A stretch of 61,142 bases of DNA from the NCBI GenBank assembly GCA_027064515.1, contig JAMOPL010000023.1, positions 1 to 61,142 of the forward strand, in the 5' to 3' direction. Source of the stretch: Sulfurimonas sp. GTDB lineage: Bacteria; Campylobacterota; Campylobacteria; Campylobacterales; Sulfurimonadaceae. Positions within the stretch are counted from its first letter, which is position 1; each line of letters opens with the position of its first letter. The notes beneath the pieces are model-generated. The model saw only the letters and a program-made list of their open reading frames with translations. It did no database searches and was not told the DNA's origin. Positions 46,861 to 55,308 of this stretch are shown here, one piece after another. Both the position numbers and the translations under genes were made by a program.

Positions 46861-48096
46861 ATGTCTAGCATCTCGCAAGATTTTGCTCCCCCATTTAAAC
46901 TAATAGCTCCCTTTTTTATATTGGGGAGTTTCTTTTATCTTATTACAGCTCTTTTTCTTTTTTCAATAAATATCGAAGATTTATCATTTGTAAACCCTCA
47001 AGTTTTAGGATTTGTACATCTGTTTTTACTTGGATTTGTGATGATGATTATTTTTGGAGCTATGGCACAACTTGTTCCCGTAGTTCTTGAAGTAGGGCAT
47101 TTTGGGGTTGAACTCTTTTATGCTATTTGGCCTTTACTGCTCATAGGTACGATTCTTATGGTGTTTGGATTTTTGTATTCCCCTCAACTATTACCTTATG
47201 GTGGTGTTGTTGTGCTTGTCTCTATGATGATTTTTGTTATGGAAATATTTATGACAATTTTTAAAGTAGAAAAATTAAATCTTGTTATGAGTAGTGTTCT
47301 TATCTCAAATACATTTCTATTTTTTGGGATTATTTTTGGTCTTTTAATGGCACTATCTTATGCTGGAACTATTGATGTAGATATAGCATCACTTTTAAAA
47401 GGTCATATCTCTTTAGTTATTGGTGGTTATATTACTATCACTATTATGGGATTATCTATCGTCTTAGTGCCTATGTTTACCCTTTCTCATGGATTTTCTA
47501 TGAAGCCCTTAGAGATTGCTATATCACTAATGAGTGTTGGTGTTATCTCTGTTGTAGTTGCTACACTTATGGATATTGTATTTTTAGAGTATATTGGGTA
47601 TCTATTGTCGGCTATTTCTATGCTATTTTATTTTTATATTATCTATATTATCTATAAAACAAGACCTAGAAAAGAGAATGATGTATATGCAATATCGTTG
47701 ATGTTTTCATACATATCTATGCTCGTTGCATTAGCATTAGGTGTTTTATATTTTATAGTTGGTAGTGAGAATCTACTTTTAGCTTCTGGATGGTTACTAA
47801 TTTATGGATTTTTTTCTTTTCTAATTACAGGACATATCTATAAAATTATCCCATTTTTGGTTTGGTTTGAGAAATTTTCACCACTTGTAGGGAAACAAAA
47901 AGTACCAATGTTAGCCGATATGGTACCGTACAAAAGTTCACAGGCACAGTTTGTTTTTTCAGCTGTTGGTGTTGTTTTAATAACAATAGCACTTGTAGTG
48001 CAAAGTAATATACTTATAAGTGCAGGAGCATCATTTTTGGTTATTGGTGCTTTGGCGTTTATACGAAGTGTATTTTATATGATAAATTTTAAATAA
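46861..48096 (+). CDS. 12-TM heme-copper/NnrS-like membrane protein
   Basis: A 411-residue protein with about twelve TM helices. Five histidines sit in helices or at their ends: H53 (FVHLFLLGF), H80, H182 (KGHISLVIGGY), H210 (LSHGFSM) and H325 (TGHIYKIIPFL). The pattern 'H..LLGF...I.GA..QL.PV' resembles cytochrome oxidase subunit I-like or NnrS-like proteins thought to bind heme and copper and respond to NO. Its precise family is not certain. 3 bp after the DUF2249 gene; DUF59 follows by 12 bp. Confidence 0.8.
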   Translation: MSSISQDFAPPFKLIAPFFILGSFFYLITALFLFSINIEDLSFVNPQVLGFVHLFLLGFVMMIIFGAMAQLVPVVLEVGHFGVELFYAIWPLLLIGTILMVFGFLYSPQLLPYGGVVVLVSMMIFVMEIFMTIFKVEKLNLVMSSVLISNTFLFFGIIFGLLMALSYAGTIDVDIASLLKGHISLVIGGYITITIMGLSIVLVPMFTLSHGFSMKPLEIAISLMSVGVISVVVATLMDIVFLEYIGYLLSAISMLFYFYIIYIIYKTRPRKENDVYAISLMFSYISMLVALALGVLYFIVGSENLLLASGWLLIYGFFSFLITGHIYKIIPFLVWFEKFSPLVGKQKVPMLADMVPYKSSQAQFVFSAVGVVLITIALVVQSNILISAGASFLVIGALAFIRSVFYMINFK

Positions 48097-48108
48097 GGAT
48101 TTTACAAA

Positions 48109-48411
48109 ATGTTATACACAAAAGAGGAACTATTTTTAGCAATTTCTACTGTTATTGACCCTGAGGTTGGATTTAATCTTGTAGAGATGGGTCTTATTTA
48201 TGATGCCAAATCTGATGATGAGGGTAATGTAAAAGTTACTATGACCTTATCAACAAAAGCTTGTCCATTGCATCAGATGATTGTTCAGTGGGTTAAAGAA
48301 TCTGTTGAGAAGATGGATGGAATAAAAGAGGTTGAAGTTGAGGTTGTTTGGGAACCAGTATGGAATATCTCAATGGCTGACGATAATGTTAAAAAAGCAC
48401 TAGGTGCTTAA
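48109..48411 (+). CDS. DUF59/MIP18-family metal-sulfur cluster assembly protein
   Basis: A 100-residue cytoplasmic protein of the PaaD/SufT/MIP18 family: IDPEVGFNLVEMGLIYDA, and the conserved cysteine segment STKACPLHQMI, with the C-terminal VWEPVWNISMA. Such proteins assist Fe-S or metal cofactor delivery. Here it closes the DUF2249/12-TM operon and may serve a metalloprotein of that operon. Its stop is 5 bp from the convergent REC-Hpt gene. Confidence 0.93.
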   Translation: MLYTKEELFLAISTVIDPEVGFNLVEMGLIYDAKSDDEGNVKVTMTLSTKACPLHQMIVQWVKESVEKMDGIKEVEVEVVWEPVWNISMADDNVKKALGA

Positions 48412-48416
48412 TTAAC

Positions 48417-49517
48417 TTATATAATTAATGAGTTACTCTCATATGAGTGTATCTCATCTAACAAAATTTTTAGTTCCTTAGAGTATTTTTTTATAGCAAT
48501 TATACAATCTTGGGAATTTTTATTATCAATTGCCTCAATTAATTGTATTGATGTCTTATATAAATCATTGGCTCCTATATTTAAACATACACCTGAAATA
48601 TCTAAAGCTACTTTATGGGCTTCTTGTAATTTATGCTCTTTAAGTAGTCTATATATCCACTGATCAGATTTAGAATAGTTGGAGATAAACTCTGTAAGTA
48701 TCTCTTTATAAAAATTAGTATCACCAGAACAAACCTCTAAACCTTTATTTGTGTCTAGTATATCATTTGTTAAAGTATCTATTAGATTTATTTCATTCTC
48801 TTCAGTATAAGAGTAAATTATATCGTAAAGTGCATCAAGATTTAATGGTTTCTCAAGATGATTTTCCATCCCTGCATCATTCATTTTTCTCACATCATCC
48901 ACGGCTGTATCACCACTTAATGCAATTACTGCTATATGTTCATATCTAGGATTTTTTCTTATAGTCATAGTCGCTTTAAAACCATCAACTCTAGGCATAT
49001 GTGCATCCATAAGTATAAGAGCGAAATTTTGGTCGTTTTCTAGGATATCTAAAGCTATTTGCCCATCATCTGCTATCACTATTTCCATTCCACTATCAGC
49101 TAGTAAACTTGTGATAACTTTTTGATTTATTAAGTTGTCTTCTGCCACTAAAATTCTTGTACCTTTAAAAATTTTAAAATCATCTTTTAAAATTTTATCG
49201 TGAGCTGGTACAACCCTTTTTATTCTATTTAATTTTGGTTTTTTTTCACTAGCTTTAGGTAGTGGCTTTTTAGGTTTAGGTGGTTTATTTTGTTCTTCTA
49301 CCCTCTTTTTTTCTTCATCTATTACTTTTTGTTTTTCTGTTTCAATATTTTTTATAAACTCTTCTTCATAAGGATCAGCTACTAAATCACTATTCATTAA
49401 ACCTAATGTATCCTTATCACTCTTTTTATTAGTGATTTTTTTAACTACTAGATAAACTATAATAATTGCAAAAACAATCAATAATGGCAGTATATATTCA
49501 GAGTAAGTGTCAAACAT
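48417..49517 (-). CDS. Membrane-anchored response regulator with phospho-His-less Hpt domain
   Basis: A 366-residue protein: one TM (residues 9-27), a charged, proline-rich linker (about 50-110), an intact REC domain (D171 in LILMDAHMP, lysine in LEKPL) and a C-terminal Hpt-fold domain. The Hpt signature aligns as EAHKVALDISGVCLNIGA, where the usual His is Leu (L305) and the KG lysine is Ser. It is therefore probably a binding or decoy domain. No kinase is adjacent. Convergent with the DUF59 gene. Confidence 0.87.
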   Translation of the reverse strand: MFDTYSEYILPLLIVFAIIIVYLVVKKITNKKSDKDTLGLMNSDLVADPYEEEFIKNIETEKQKVIDEEKKRVEEQNKPPKPKKPLPKASEKKPKLNRIKRVVPAHDKILKDDFKIFKGTRILVAEDNLINQKVITSLLADSGMEIVIADDGQIALDILENDQNFALILMDAHMPRVDGFKATMTIRKNPRYEHIAVIALSGDTAVDDVRKMNDAGMENHLEKPLNLDALYDIIYSYTEENEINLIDTLTNDILDTNKGLEVCSGDTNFYKEILTEFISNYSKSDQWIYRLLKEHKLQEAHKVALDISGVCLNIGANDLYKTSIQLIEAIDNKNSQDCIIAIKKYSKELKILLDEIHSYESNSLII

Positions 49518-49639
49518 TTTGTATTTCCTATTGCTAATTATCTTTATTATAGCAAAAAATAAAAAATAAAAGTTTATAATATTTACTTTTTTTTATTCTA
49601 TATGTGTTATTATCTGCTATTAAGCACTTAGGAAAATAG

Positions 49640-50230
49640 ATGAAAAGCTATATAAAAAATCAGATAAAAGATTCTTACGAAACAAAAAAAGCTATATATG
49701 AAAATGATATTTTACTTGATAAAATAGAAAAACTTTCAAGATTATGTGTAGAGTTGTATAGAGGAAAAAATAAAACAATTTTAGCTGGTAATGGTGGAAG
49801 TGCAGCAGATTCTCAACATATTGCTGCTGAGCTAGTTGGTAGATATGGTTTTGATAGACCATCTATTCCATCGTTGGCACTTACAACAGATACTTCAAAT
49901 CTAACAGCTATTGGTAATGATTATGGATATGATAAAATATTTTCTCGTCAGTTAGAGGGGATGGGGCAAGATGGTGATATTTTTATTGGAATCTCTACAT
50001 CTGGAAATTCTCAGAATCTAATTAATGCATTCAAAGTAGCAAAAGAGAAAAATATTTTAACAGTGGCTTTAGTTGGTAAAGATGGTGGGAAAATGGCACA
50101 GATGGCTGATATTGCCTTAATTGTTCCATCAAATTCAACTCCTCGTATTCAAGAATCTCATATTTTGATTGGTCATATTTTATGTGATATTATTGAAAAA
50201 GAGATTTTTGGTGATGGTGTTGGTAATTAA
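49640..50230 (+). CDS. gmhA: Sedoheptulose-7-phosphate isomerase
   Basis: First step of ADP-heptose synthesis for LPS inner core. The 196-residue SIS-domain protein has the motif AGNGGSAADSQHIAAELVGRY and the active-site helix IGISTSGNSQNLI. TAGGAAA precedes ATG 49640. gmhB follows after 3 bp; hldD and hldE lie 4 kb downstream, completing the pathway in this window. Confidence 0.96.
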   Translation: MKSYIKNQIKDSYETKKAIYENDILLDKIEKLSRLCVELYRGKNKTILAGNGGSAADSQHIAAELVGRYGFDRPSIPSLALTTDTSNLTAIGNDYGYDKIFSRQLEGMGQDGDIFIGISTSGNSQNLINAFKVAKEKNILTVALVGKDGGKMAQMADIALIVPSNSTPRIQESHILIGHILCDIIEKEIFGDGVGN

Positions 50231-50233
50231 TCT

Positions 50234-50749
50234 ATGAAAAAAGCCCTTTTCCTTGATCGTGATGGTGTTATAAATGTTGAAAAAGATTATCTTTACAAGA
50301 TAGAAGATTTTGAGTTTATTGATGGAATATTTGATCTTTGTAGGTATTATCAAAATCTTGGATTTTTGATTGTAGTGGTTACGAATCAGTCTGGAATAGC
50401 AAGAGGTTATTATAATGAAAATGATTTTAATATCTTAACATCTTGGATGGTACAAAAATTTTCTGATGAAAATATAGATATATCAAAAGTTTACTTTTGC
50501 CCACATCATCCTGATATTTCAGGTGATTGTGAGTGTAGAAAACCAAAATCTGGAATGCTTTTAGAGGCTCAAAAAGAGTTTGATATAAATTTAGAAGATT
50601 CTATTCTTGTCGGTGATAAAGAGAGAGATATAGAAGCTGGAATCTCTGCTGGATTGAGAGAAACTTATCTGTTTGATGAATCTTGTAAGGTTTTAGATTC
50701 TAAAGCAACTAAAATAGTATCAAAATTGAAAAATATAATGGAAAAATAG
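50234..50749 (+). CDS. gmhB: D-glycero-D-manno-heptose-1,7-bisphosphate phosphatase
   Basis: HAD-superfamily phosphatase of 171 residues with the nucleophile motif FLDRDGVINVE, the zinc-binding loop CPHHP...CECRKPKSGM and the late acidic motif VGDKERDIEAG. It removes the C-7 phosphate from heptose bisphosphate. 3 bp from gmhA and abutting the asparaginase-like gene (stop/start adjacent). Confidence 0.96.
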   Translation: MKKALFLDRDGVINVEKDYLYKIEDFEFIDGIFDLCRYYQNLGFLIVVVTNQSGIARGYYNENDFNILTSWMVQKFSDENIDISKVYFCPHHPDISGDCECRKPKSGMLLEAQKEFDINLEDSILVGDKERDIEAGISAGLRETYLFDESCKVLDSKATKIVSKLKNIMEK

Positions 50750-51235
50750 ATGTTGATTTTAAATAGTGGTGGAACATTTAACAAAAGATATAATGAGATA
50801 AGTGGGGAGTTAGAAGTTCCTTTTGATAATTTAGCGATAGATACTATACTTAAAAATTATAATGATAATTTTAATATCGCTGGGGTTGTTTATAAAGATA
50901 GTCTTGAGATGGATATAAATGATAGAAAGATGCTTACAAATATTATTATGGAATCTGAAGAGGATACTTTTATAGTGGTTCATGGAACAGATACTATGGA
51001 TGAAACAGCAGAGTTTTTTGATGCGATATTTGATGATAGAAAGATAATTTTAGTGGGTGCTATGAAACCATTTGAGATAGATAAGATAGAATCTAGTTTT
51101 AATCTTGGGATGGCTATTGGTTTTGCTAACTCTCAAAATGATGATGGAATCTATATATGTATGAGTGGTTTTGTTCAGCCTTGGGATAAAATCAAAAAAA
51201 ACAGGGTAATAGGGAAGTTTGAAGTTGTCGAATAA
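50750..51235 (+). CDS. Half-length asparaginase-like protein (N-domain only)
   Basis: A 161-residue cytoplasmic protein matching only the N-terminal domain of type I/II L-asparaginases, which are about 330 residues. The first catalytic threonine (LNSGGTFNKRY, T9) and the second motif (VVHGTDTMDETA) are present, but the catalytic lysine region is not conserved (AIGFANSQNDDG). The C-terminal domain is missing and the stop is natural. Activity is uncertain; a small-ligand-binding or vestigial role is possible. It overlaps ccoI by 11 nt. Confidence 0.8.
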   Translation: MLILNSGGTFNKRYNEISGELEVPFDNLAIDTILKNYNDNFNIAGVVYKDSLEMDINDRKMLTNIIMESEEDTFIVVHGTDTMDETAEFFDAIFDDRKIILVGAMKPFEIDKIESSFNLGMAIGFANSQNDDGIYICMSGFVQPWDKIKKNRVIGKFEVVE

Positions 51236-53624
51236 AATAGCTTGTACACATTGTCACTTAGAATTTAATGAAGATGTGCTAATAAAAGATGGTGAGCATT
51301 ATTTTTGTTGTAATGGTTGTCAAGGAGTTTATCATCTACTAAGTGATGAGGGGCTTGATAGTTTTTATGATAAACTAGGTTCAAATACTTTAACTGCTCC
51401 AACTACTCAATATGAAGATTCTTCTAATTTTGATTCACCAGCTTTTTATGATAAATTTGTAAAAGAAAATAGTGAAGGTTTTAATGAAGTTTCACTTATC
51501 ATAGAGGGGATTCACTGTTCTGCTTGTGTTTGGTTAAATGAAAAAGCTCTTCACAAAATGGATGGAATCATTGATGCAAGTATAAATTTCACAAATAATA
51601 AAGCTGTGATTACTTGGGTAGATAAAGTGGTAAAACTATCACAAATTATAGATATGATTCGTGCTATTGGTTACAATGCTTTTCCTTATGATTCTTCTAT
51701 CCAAGAGGCTCATGCGAATAAAGAGAGAAAAGATTACTATCTAAGAATGGCAGTTGCAATTTTTTCATCTATGAATATTATGTGGATAGCAGTTGCTCAA
51801 TATGCTGGATATTTTTCTGGAATGTCTCAAGATATAAAAACTATTTTAAATATTGGGGAGTGGATTTTAGCTACTCCTGTTCTTTTTTATAGTGGTTGGA
51901 TATTTTTTAGAGGTGCTTACTATGGTTTAAAAACTAGAGTTGTCAATATGGATATTTTAGTATCAACAGGAGCTTTATTAACTTATATTTATTCTATTTA
52001 TATAACCATTATGGAAAATGGGGAAGCCTATTTTGATTCTGTAACTATGATAATAAGTTTTGTTTTAGTAGGTAAATTTTTAGAGGTTTTAAGCAAAAAA
52101 AGTGCGGCTGATGCTCTTGATATGATTGGTAAAAATATACCAACAGAAGTAAATATTATTAGAGATGAAAAGATTATATCTTGTAAATTAGCTGATGTAG
52201 TTGTTGGTGATACTATTGTTGTTTCTACTGGTGAAAAAGTTTTATTTGATGGTGAGATTCTAAAAGGGAGTGGTTCTTTTGATGAATCTAGTTTAACGGG
52301 TGAGAGTGAGCCTATCTATAAAACTATTGGTGATAGTGTGGTTAGTGGGACTGTAAGTTTAGATGCTGATATACACTATGAAGCTAGTAAAGATTTTGAA
52401 CACTCTACACTTTCAAATTTAGTAGCACTTTTGGAAACAGCGATACTTAAAAAACCAAAAATTGAACAGATGGCAAATAGATTATCAGAGTGGTTTTCTT
52501 CTGTGATTTTAGGATTATCTCTTATCACTTTTTTAGTATGGTGGTTTTTAGGGAGTGGTTTTGAACTCTCTTTTATGGTTGCTATATCTGTTATTGTTAT
52601 AGCTTGTCCTTGTGCTTTAGCTTTGGCTACACCTGTTGCAACATTAGTGGGGCTTAGTCTAGGAGCAAATAGAGGAATCCTTTTTAAGGAAGCTGCTCAA
52701 CTTGAAACTATGGCAAAGGTAGATACTTTAGTGTTGGATAAAACAGGAACTATAACAGTGGGTAAACCTGAGGTTATTAATGAAAATATCTATAAAGATT
52801 TTGATAAAAATATTTTATATTCACTTGTAAAATCATCTAGGCACCCAGTAGCAAAAGGGATAGCAAATTATTTAAAATTGGATGAAAATATCGATGAGTA
52901 TATTTTAGATGATTATACTCAGATTCCAGCATCTGGAATCTCTGCTAGATATAATAAGAGTAAAATTTTAGGTGGTAATCTAAAACTTCTAGTAGATAAT
53001 GGTTTAGAGAGTGAATTTGAGAGTGATAATACACTCTTTTACTTTAGTGTTGATGATTCTATTGTTGCTATTTATGAGCTACGAGATAGTATAAAAGATA
53101 ATGCTAAAGAGTTAGTTAGTAACCTAAATAATAAAGGTATATCGGTAGTGATGCTTACTGGTGATCATGCAAATACTGCAAAACGGGTAGCTTTAGAGGT
53201 TGGGATAACCCAGTATGAAAGTGAACAAACTCCAGAAGATAAATCAAAATATATTGAGAATCTTCATACTCAAGATAAAGTAGTTGTGATGGTTGGCGAT
53301 GGTGTGAATGATATTTTAGCACTCGCTCAAGCTGATATTGGGATTGTTATGGGTAGTGGAAGTGATATAGCTGTTGATGTTGGAGATGTTGTTCTTTTGG
53401 ATGATTCTCTCCGTTCACTAGAAGATTCTTTTAAAATATCTCGTACAACTTTTGGACTTATAAAACAAAATCTTGGAATCTCTTTGGTTTATAATGCTAT
53501 TACCGTTCCCCTTGCAATGACAGGATATGTTATACCGTTGGTCGCTGCAATATCTATGAGTGTGAGTTCATTACTTGTTGTTGGTAACTCTATGCGAATC
53601 CGTTATAAATGGAATAAAAATTAA
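51225..53624 (+). CDS. ccoI: CcoI copper-translocating P1B-type ATPase, TTG start
   Basis: Supplies copper for cbb3 cytochrome oxidase assembly. The 799-residue protein has an N-terminal cysteine-rich metal domain (CTHCHLEF, FCCNGCQG), an HMA domain (GIHCSACVWL), eight TM helices with the CPC metal motif (IACPCALALATP), the phosphorylation motif DKTGTITVG, HPVAKGIA and GDGVNDILALAQAD. TTG 51225 with GGGAAG 7 nt upstream is preferred over TTG 51219. ccoS follows. Confidence 0.95.
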   Translation: MSNKIACTHCHLEFNEDVLIKDGEHYFCCNGCQGVYHLLSDEGLDSFYDKLGSNTLTAPTTQYEDSSNFDSPAFYDKFVKENSEGFNEVSLIIEGIHCSACVWLNEKALHKMDGIIDASINFTNNKAVITWVDKVVKLSQIIDMIRAIGYNAFPYDSSIQEAHANKERKDYYLRMAVAIFSSMNIMWIAVAQYAGYFSGMSQDIKTILNIGEWILATPVLFYSGWIFFRGAYYGLKTRVVNMDILVSTGALLTYIYSIYITIMENGEAYFDSVTMIISFVLVGKFLEVLSKKSAADALDMIGKNIPTEVNIIRDEKIISCKLADVVVGDTIVVSTGEKVLFDGEILKGSGSFDESSLTGESEPIYKTIGDSVVSGTVSLDADIHYEASKDFEHSTLSNLVALLETAILKKPKIEQMANRLSEWFSSVILGLSLITFLVWWFLGSGFELSFMVAISVIVIACPCALALATPVATLVGLSLGANRGILFKEAAQLETMAKVDTLVLDKTGTITVGKPEVINENIYKDFDKNILYSLVKSSRHPVAKGIANYLKLDENIDEYILDDYTQIPASGISARYNKSKILGGNLKLLVDNGLESEFESDNTLFYFSVDDSIVAIYELRDSIKDNAKELVSNLNNKGISVVMLTGDHANTAKRVALEVGITQYESEQTPEDKSKYIENLHTQDKVVVMVGDGVNDILALAQADIGIVMGSGSDIAVDVGDVVLLDDSLRSLEDSFKISRTTFGLIKQNLGISLVYNAITVPLAMTGYVIPLVAAISMSVSSLLVVGNSMRIRYKWNKN

Positions 53625-53635
53625 GGTGGTAAAAA

Positions 53636-53851
53636 ATGGATAATTGGGTAATAGCTATGATGCTAGGAGCATCTATATTTTTAGGATCAATTGCACTTTT
53701 TGCTTTTCTTTGGGCTGTTAAAAATGGTCAGTTTGATGATCAAGAGAAGTTTTTAAATGGTGCTAAGTTTGATAATGAAGAGGAATTGAATGACGCTGTA
53801 AATCAAGAGAGAAAAAAGGAAAAGTTGAAAAAAAGTTATAGACCAGAATAA
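53636..53851 (+). CDS. ccoS: cbb3-type oxidase assembly protein CcoS
   Basis: A 71-residue single-TM protein (VIAMMLGASIFLGSIALFAFLWAVKNGQFDDQEK) with the family motif 'FLWA.k.GQFDD.e'. It is required for cofactor insertion in cbb3 oxidase. 11 bp downstream of ccoI with AAGGTGG as ribosome site; together they form the maturation pair. The C-terminal basic/acidic tail is longer than in most CcoS. Confidence 0.94.
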   Translation: MDNWVIAMMLGASIFLGSIALFAFLWAVKNGQFDDQEKFLNGAKFDNEEELNDAVNQERKKEKLKKSYRPE

Positions 53852-53862
53852 AGTTTATGGGT

Positions 53863-53888
53863 ATGAATTGCCAAAAGGCAATTCATAA
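53863..53888. terminator. Bidirectional hairpin between ccoS and the cytochrome c gene
   Basis: A perfect 11-bp stem (TATGAATTGCC / GGCAATTCATA) with an AAAA loop lies between convergent genes, 11 bp past the ccoS stop. Flanks are AT-rich without a clean T tract. Confidence 0.65.
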
Positions 53889-53899
53889 GGTAATATTAA

Positions 53900-54187
53900 T
53901 TACTTACCGATTGTTTGAGCAAAAGCTTCTAAATCAGCATCAGAATATTTAGCTACTTGACCTTTCATAAGACCTTTCATTGGACCACCATAAGTACCAG
54001 CTTTGTAACCTTTAAGAGCAGTAGCGATATCAGCATGAGTCATTGCAGAAACAACTTTAGATTTACCAAGAGCTTTTTTACTAAAGTCAGCACCATGACA
54101 CCCTTTACAAGCACCAGCATTTACTGCTGCCATAGAAGTTGTAGCCATTGCTACTGTTGCGATTGTTGCGATTACGATTTTTTTCAT
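53900..54187 (-). CDS. Periplasmic cytochrome c553-like monoheme cytochrome
   Basis: A 95-residue protein with signal peptide (IVIATIATVAMATTSMA), a CKGCHG heme site and the methionine-containing C-terminal half (GGPMKGLMKGQ) of small class I cytochromes c. It likely carries electrons between bc1/periplasmic donors and terminal reductases or the cbb3 oxidase, whose maturation genes are convergent to it. AAAGGAAA precedes the ATG. Alanine/lysine-rich and highly expressed-looking. Confidence 0.92.
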   Translation of the reverse strand: MKKIVIATIATVAMATTSMAAVNAGACKGCHGADFSKKALGKSKVVSAMTHADIATALKGYKAGTYGGPMKGLMKGQVAKYSDADLEAFAQTIGK

Positions 54188-54281
54188 TTTATTTCCTTTA
54201 AGATGAAGTTACTGATAATTATAGTGGCTTAAATCTTAAATACTTGTTAATAATTTATCTGCTATTATTTTATTAAATTAA

Positions 54282-54287
54282 TATAAT
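54282..54287 (+). promoter_or_regulatory. Candidate -10 for hldD
   Basis: TATAAT 13 bp before ATG 54301, within AT-rich DNA. The leader would be only about 6-7 nt, which leaves the TAGG at 54289-54293 mostly outside the transcript, so this element may not be the one used. Confidence 0.35.
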
Positions 54288-54300
54288 ATTAGGTAACAGA

Positions 54301-55308
54301 ATGAGATACATAAAAAGTGATTTAGATAATAAAATGATTTTAATAACAGGTGGAGCTGGTTTTATAGGCTCAAATTTAGCTTTTTATTTTCAAGAGAACC
54401 ACCCAAATGCAAAAGTTGTTGTACTTGATAGTTTTAGAAGTGGTGAAACATTATCTAATGGTAATCTTAAAAGTTTTGGTCATTTTAAGAATCTTATAGG
54501 TTTTAGAGGTGAAGTGATAAGTGGAGATATTAATGATAAGGATATGCTTTTAAATTTAGAAGTAAATTATAAATTTGATTATATTTTTCATGAAGCTGCC
54601 ATCTCTGACACCACTGTACTAGAACAAGATTTAATGATAAAAACTAATGTTAATGCTTATAAAGATTTACTTGATTTAGCAGTTATACATGGAGCAAATA
54701 TGGTTTATGCTTCATCTGCTGCTACTTATGGAAATGCAGAATCTCCACAAAGAGTGGGAAGAGAAGCCCCACAGAATGTATATGGATTCTCAAAATTATC
54801 TATGGATAACATTAGTAAAGAGTATATGAAAAATACAGATATAAGTATTGTTGGTCTAAGATATTTTAATGTATATGGTGCTAATGAGTACTTTAAAAAT
54901 TCAACTGCATCTATGGTTTTACAGTTTGGACATCAAATTTTAGCAGGTAAAAATCCTAAGTTATTTGAGGATAGCGATAAGATTCTTAGAGATTTTATAT
55001 ATATAGAAGATATTGTTCAGGCAAATATAAAAGCTATGAATCCTAAAAAAAGTGGAATCTATAATGTGGGAACTGGAAAAGCAAGAAGTTTTCAAGATAT
55101 AGTAGATATTTTACAGAAAGAACTTGGTACAGCATTGAAATGTGAATATATCCCAAATCCATTTATTGGAAGTTATCAGTTTCATACAGAAGCAAATATA
55201 GATACTACTAAAGAATTTTTAGATTATAAACCAGCTTTTGAAATGGAAGATGGGATAAAAGATTATGTTAAAGAGATTCGAAGAGTTTATGAAGAAGAAG
55301 TAAAATAA
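54301..55308 (+). CDS. hldD: ADP-L-glycero-D-manno-heptose-6-epimerase
   Basis: SDR-type epimerase of 335 residues with the NAD-binding motif TGGAGFIGSNLA, the catalytic YGFSK (Y and K) and SS(A)ATYGN segments, and the sugar-binding region FRYFNVYG-like (LRYFNVYGANEY). It converts ADP-D- to ADP-L-glycero-manno-heptose. Its stop overlaps the hldE start (TAATG), so the two are coupled. Confidence 0.96.
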   Translation: MRYIKSDLDNKMILITGGAGFIGSNLAFYFQENHPNAKVVVLDSFRSGETLSNGNLKSFGHFKNLIGFRGEVISGDINDKDMLLNLEVNYKFDYIFHEAAISDTTVLEQDLMIKTNVNAYKDLLDLAVIHGANMVYASSAATYGNAESPQRVGREAPQNVYGFSKLSMDNISKEYMKNTDISIVGLRYFNVYGANEYFKNSTASMVLQFGHQILAGKNPKLFEDSDKILRDFIYIEDIVQANIKAMNPKKSGIYNVGTGKARSFQDIVDILQKELGTALKCEYIPNPFIGSYQFHTEANIDTTKEFLDYKPAFEMEDGIKDYVKEIRRVYEEEVK

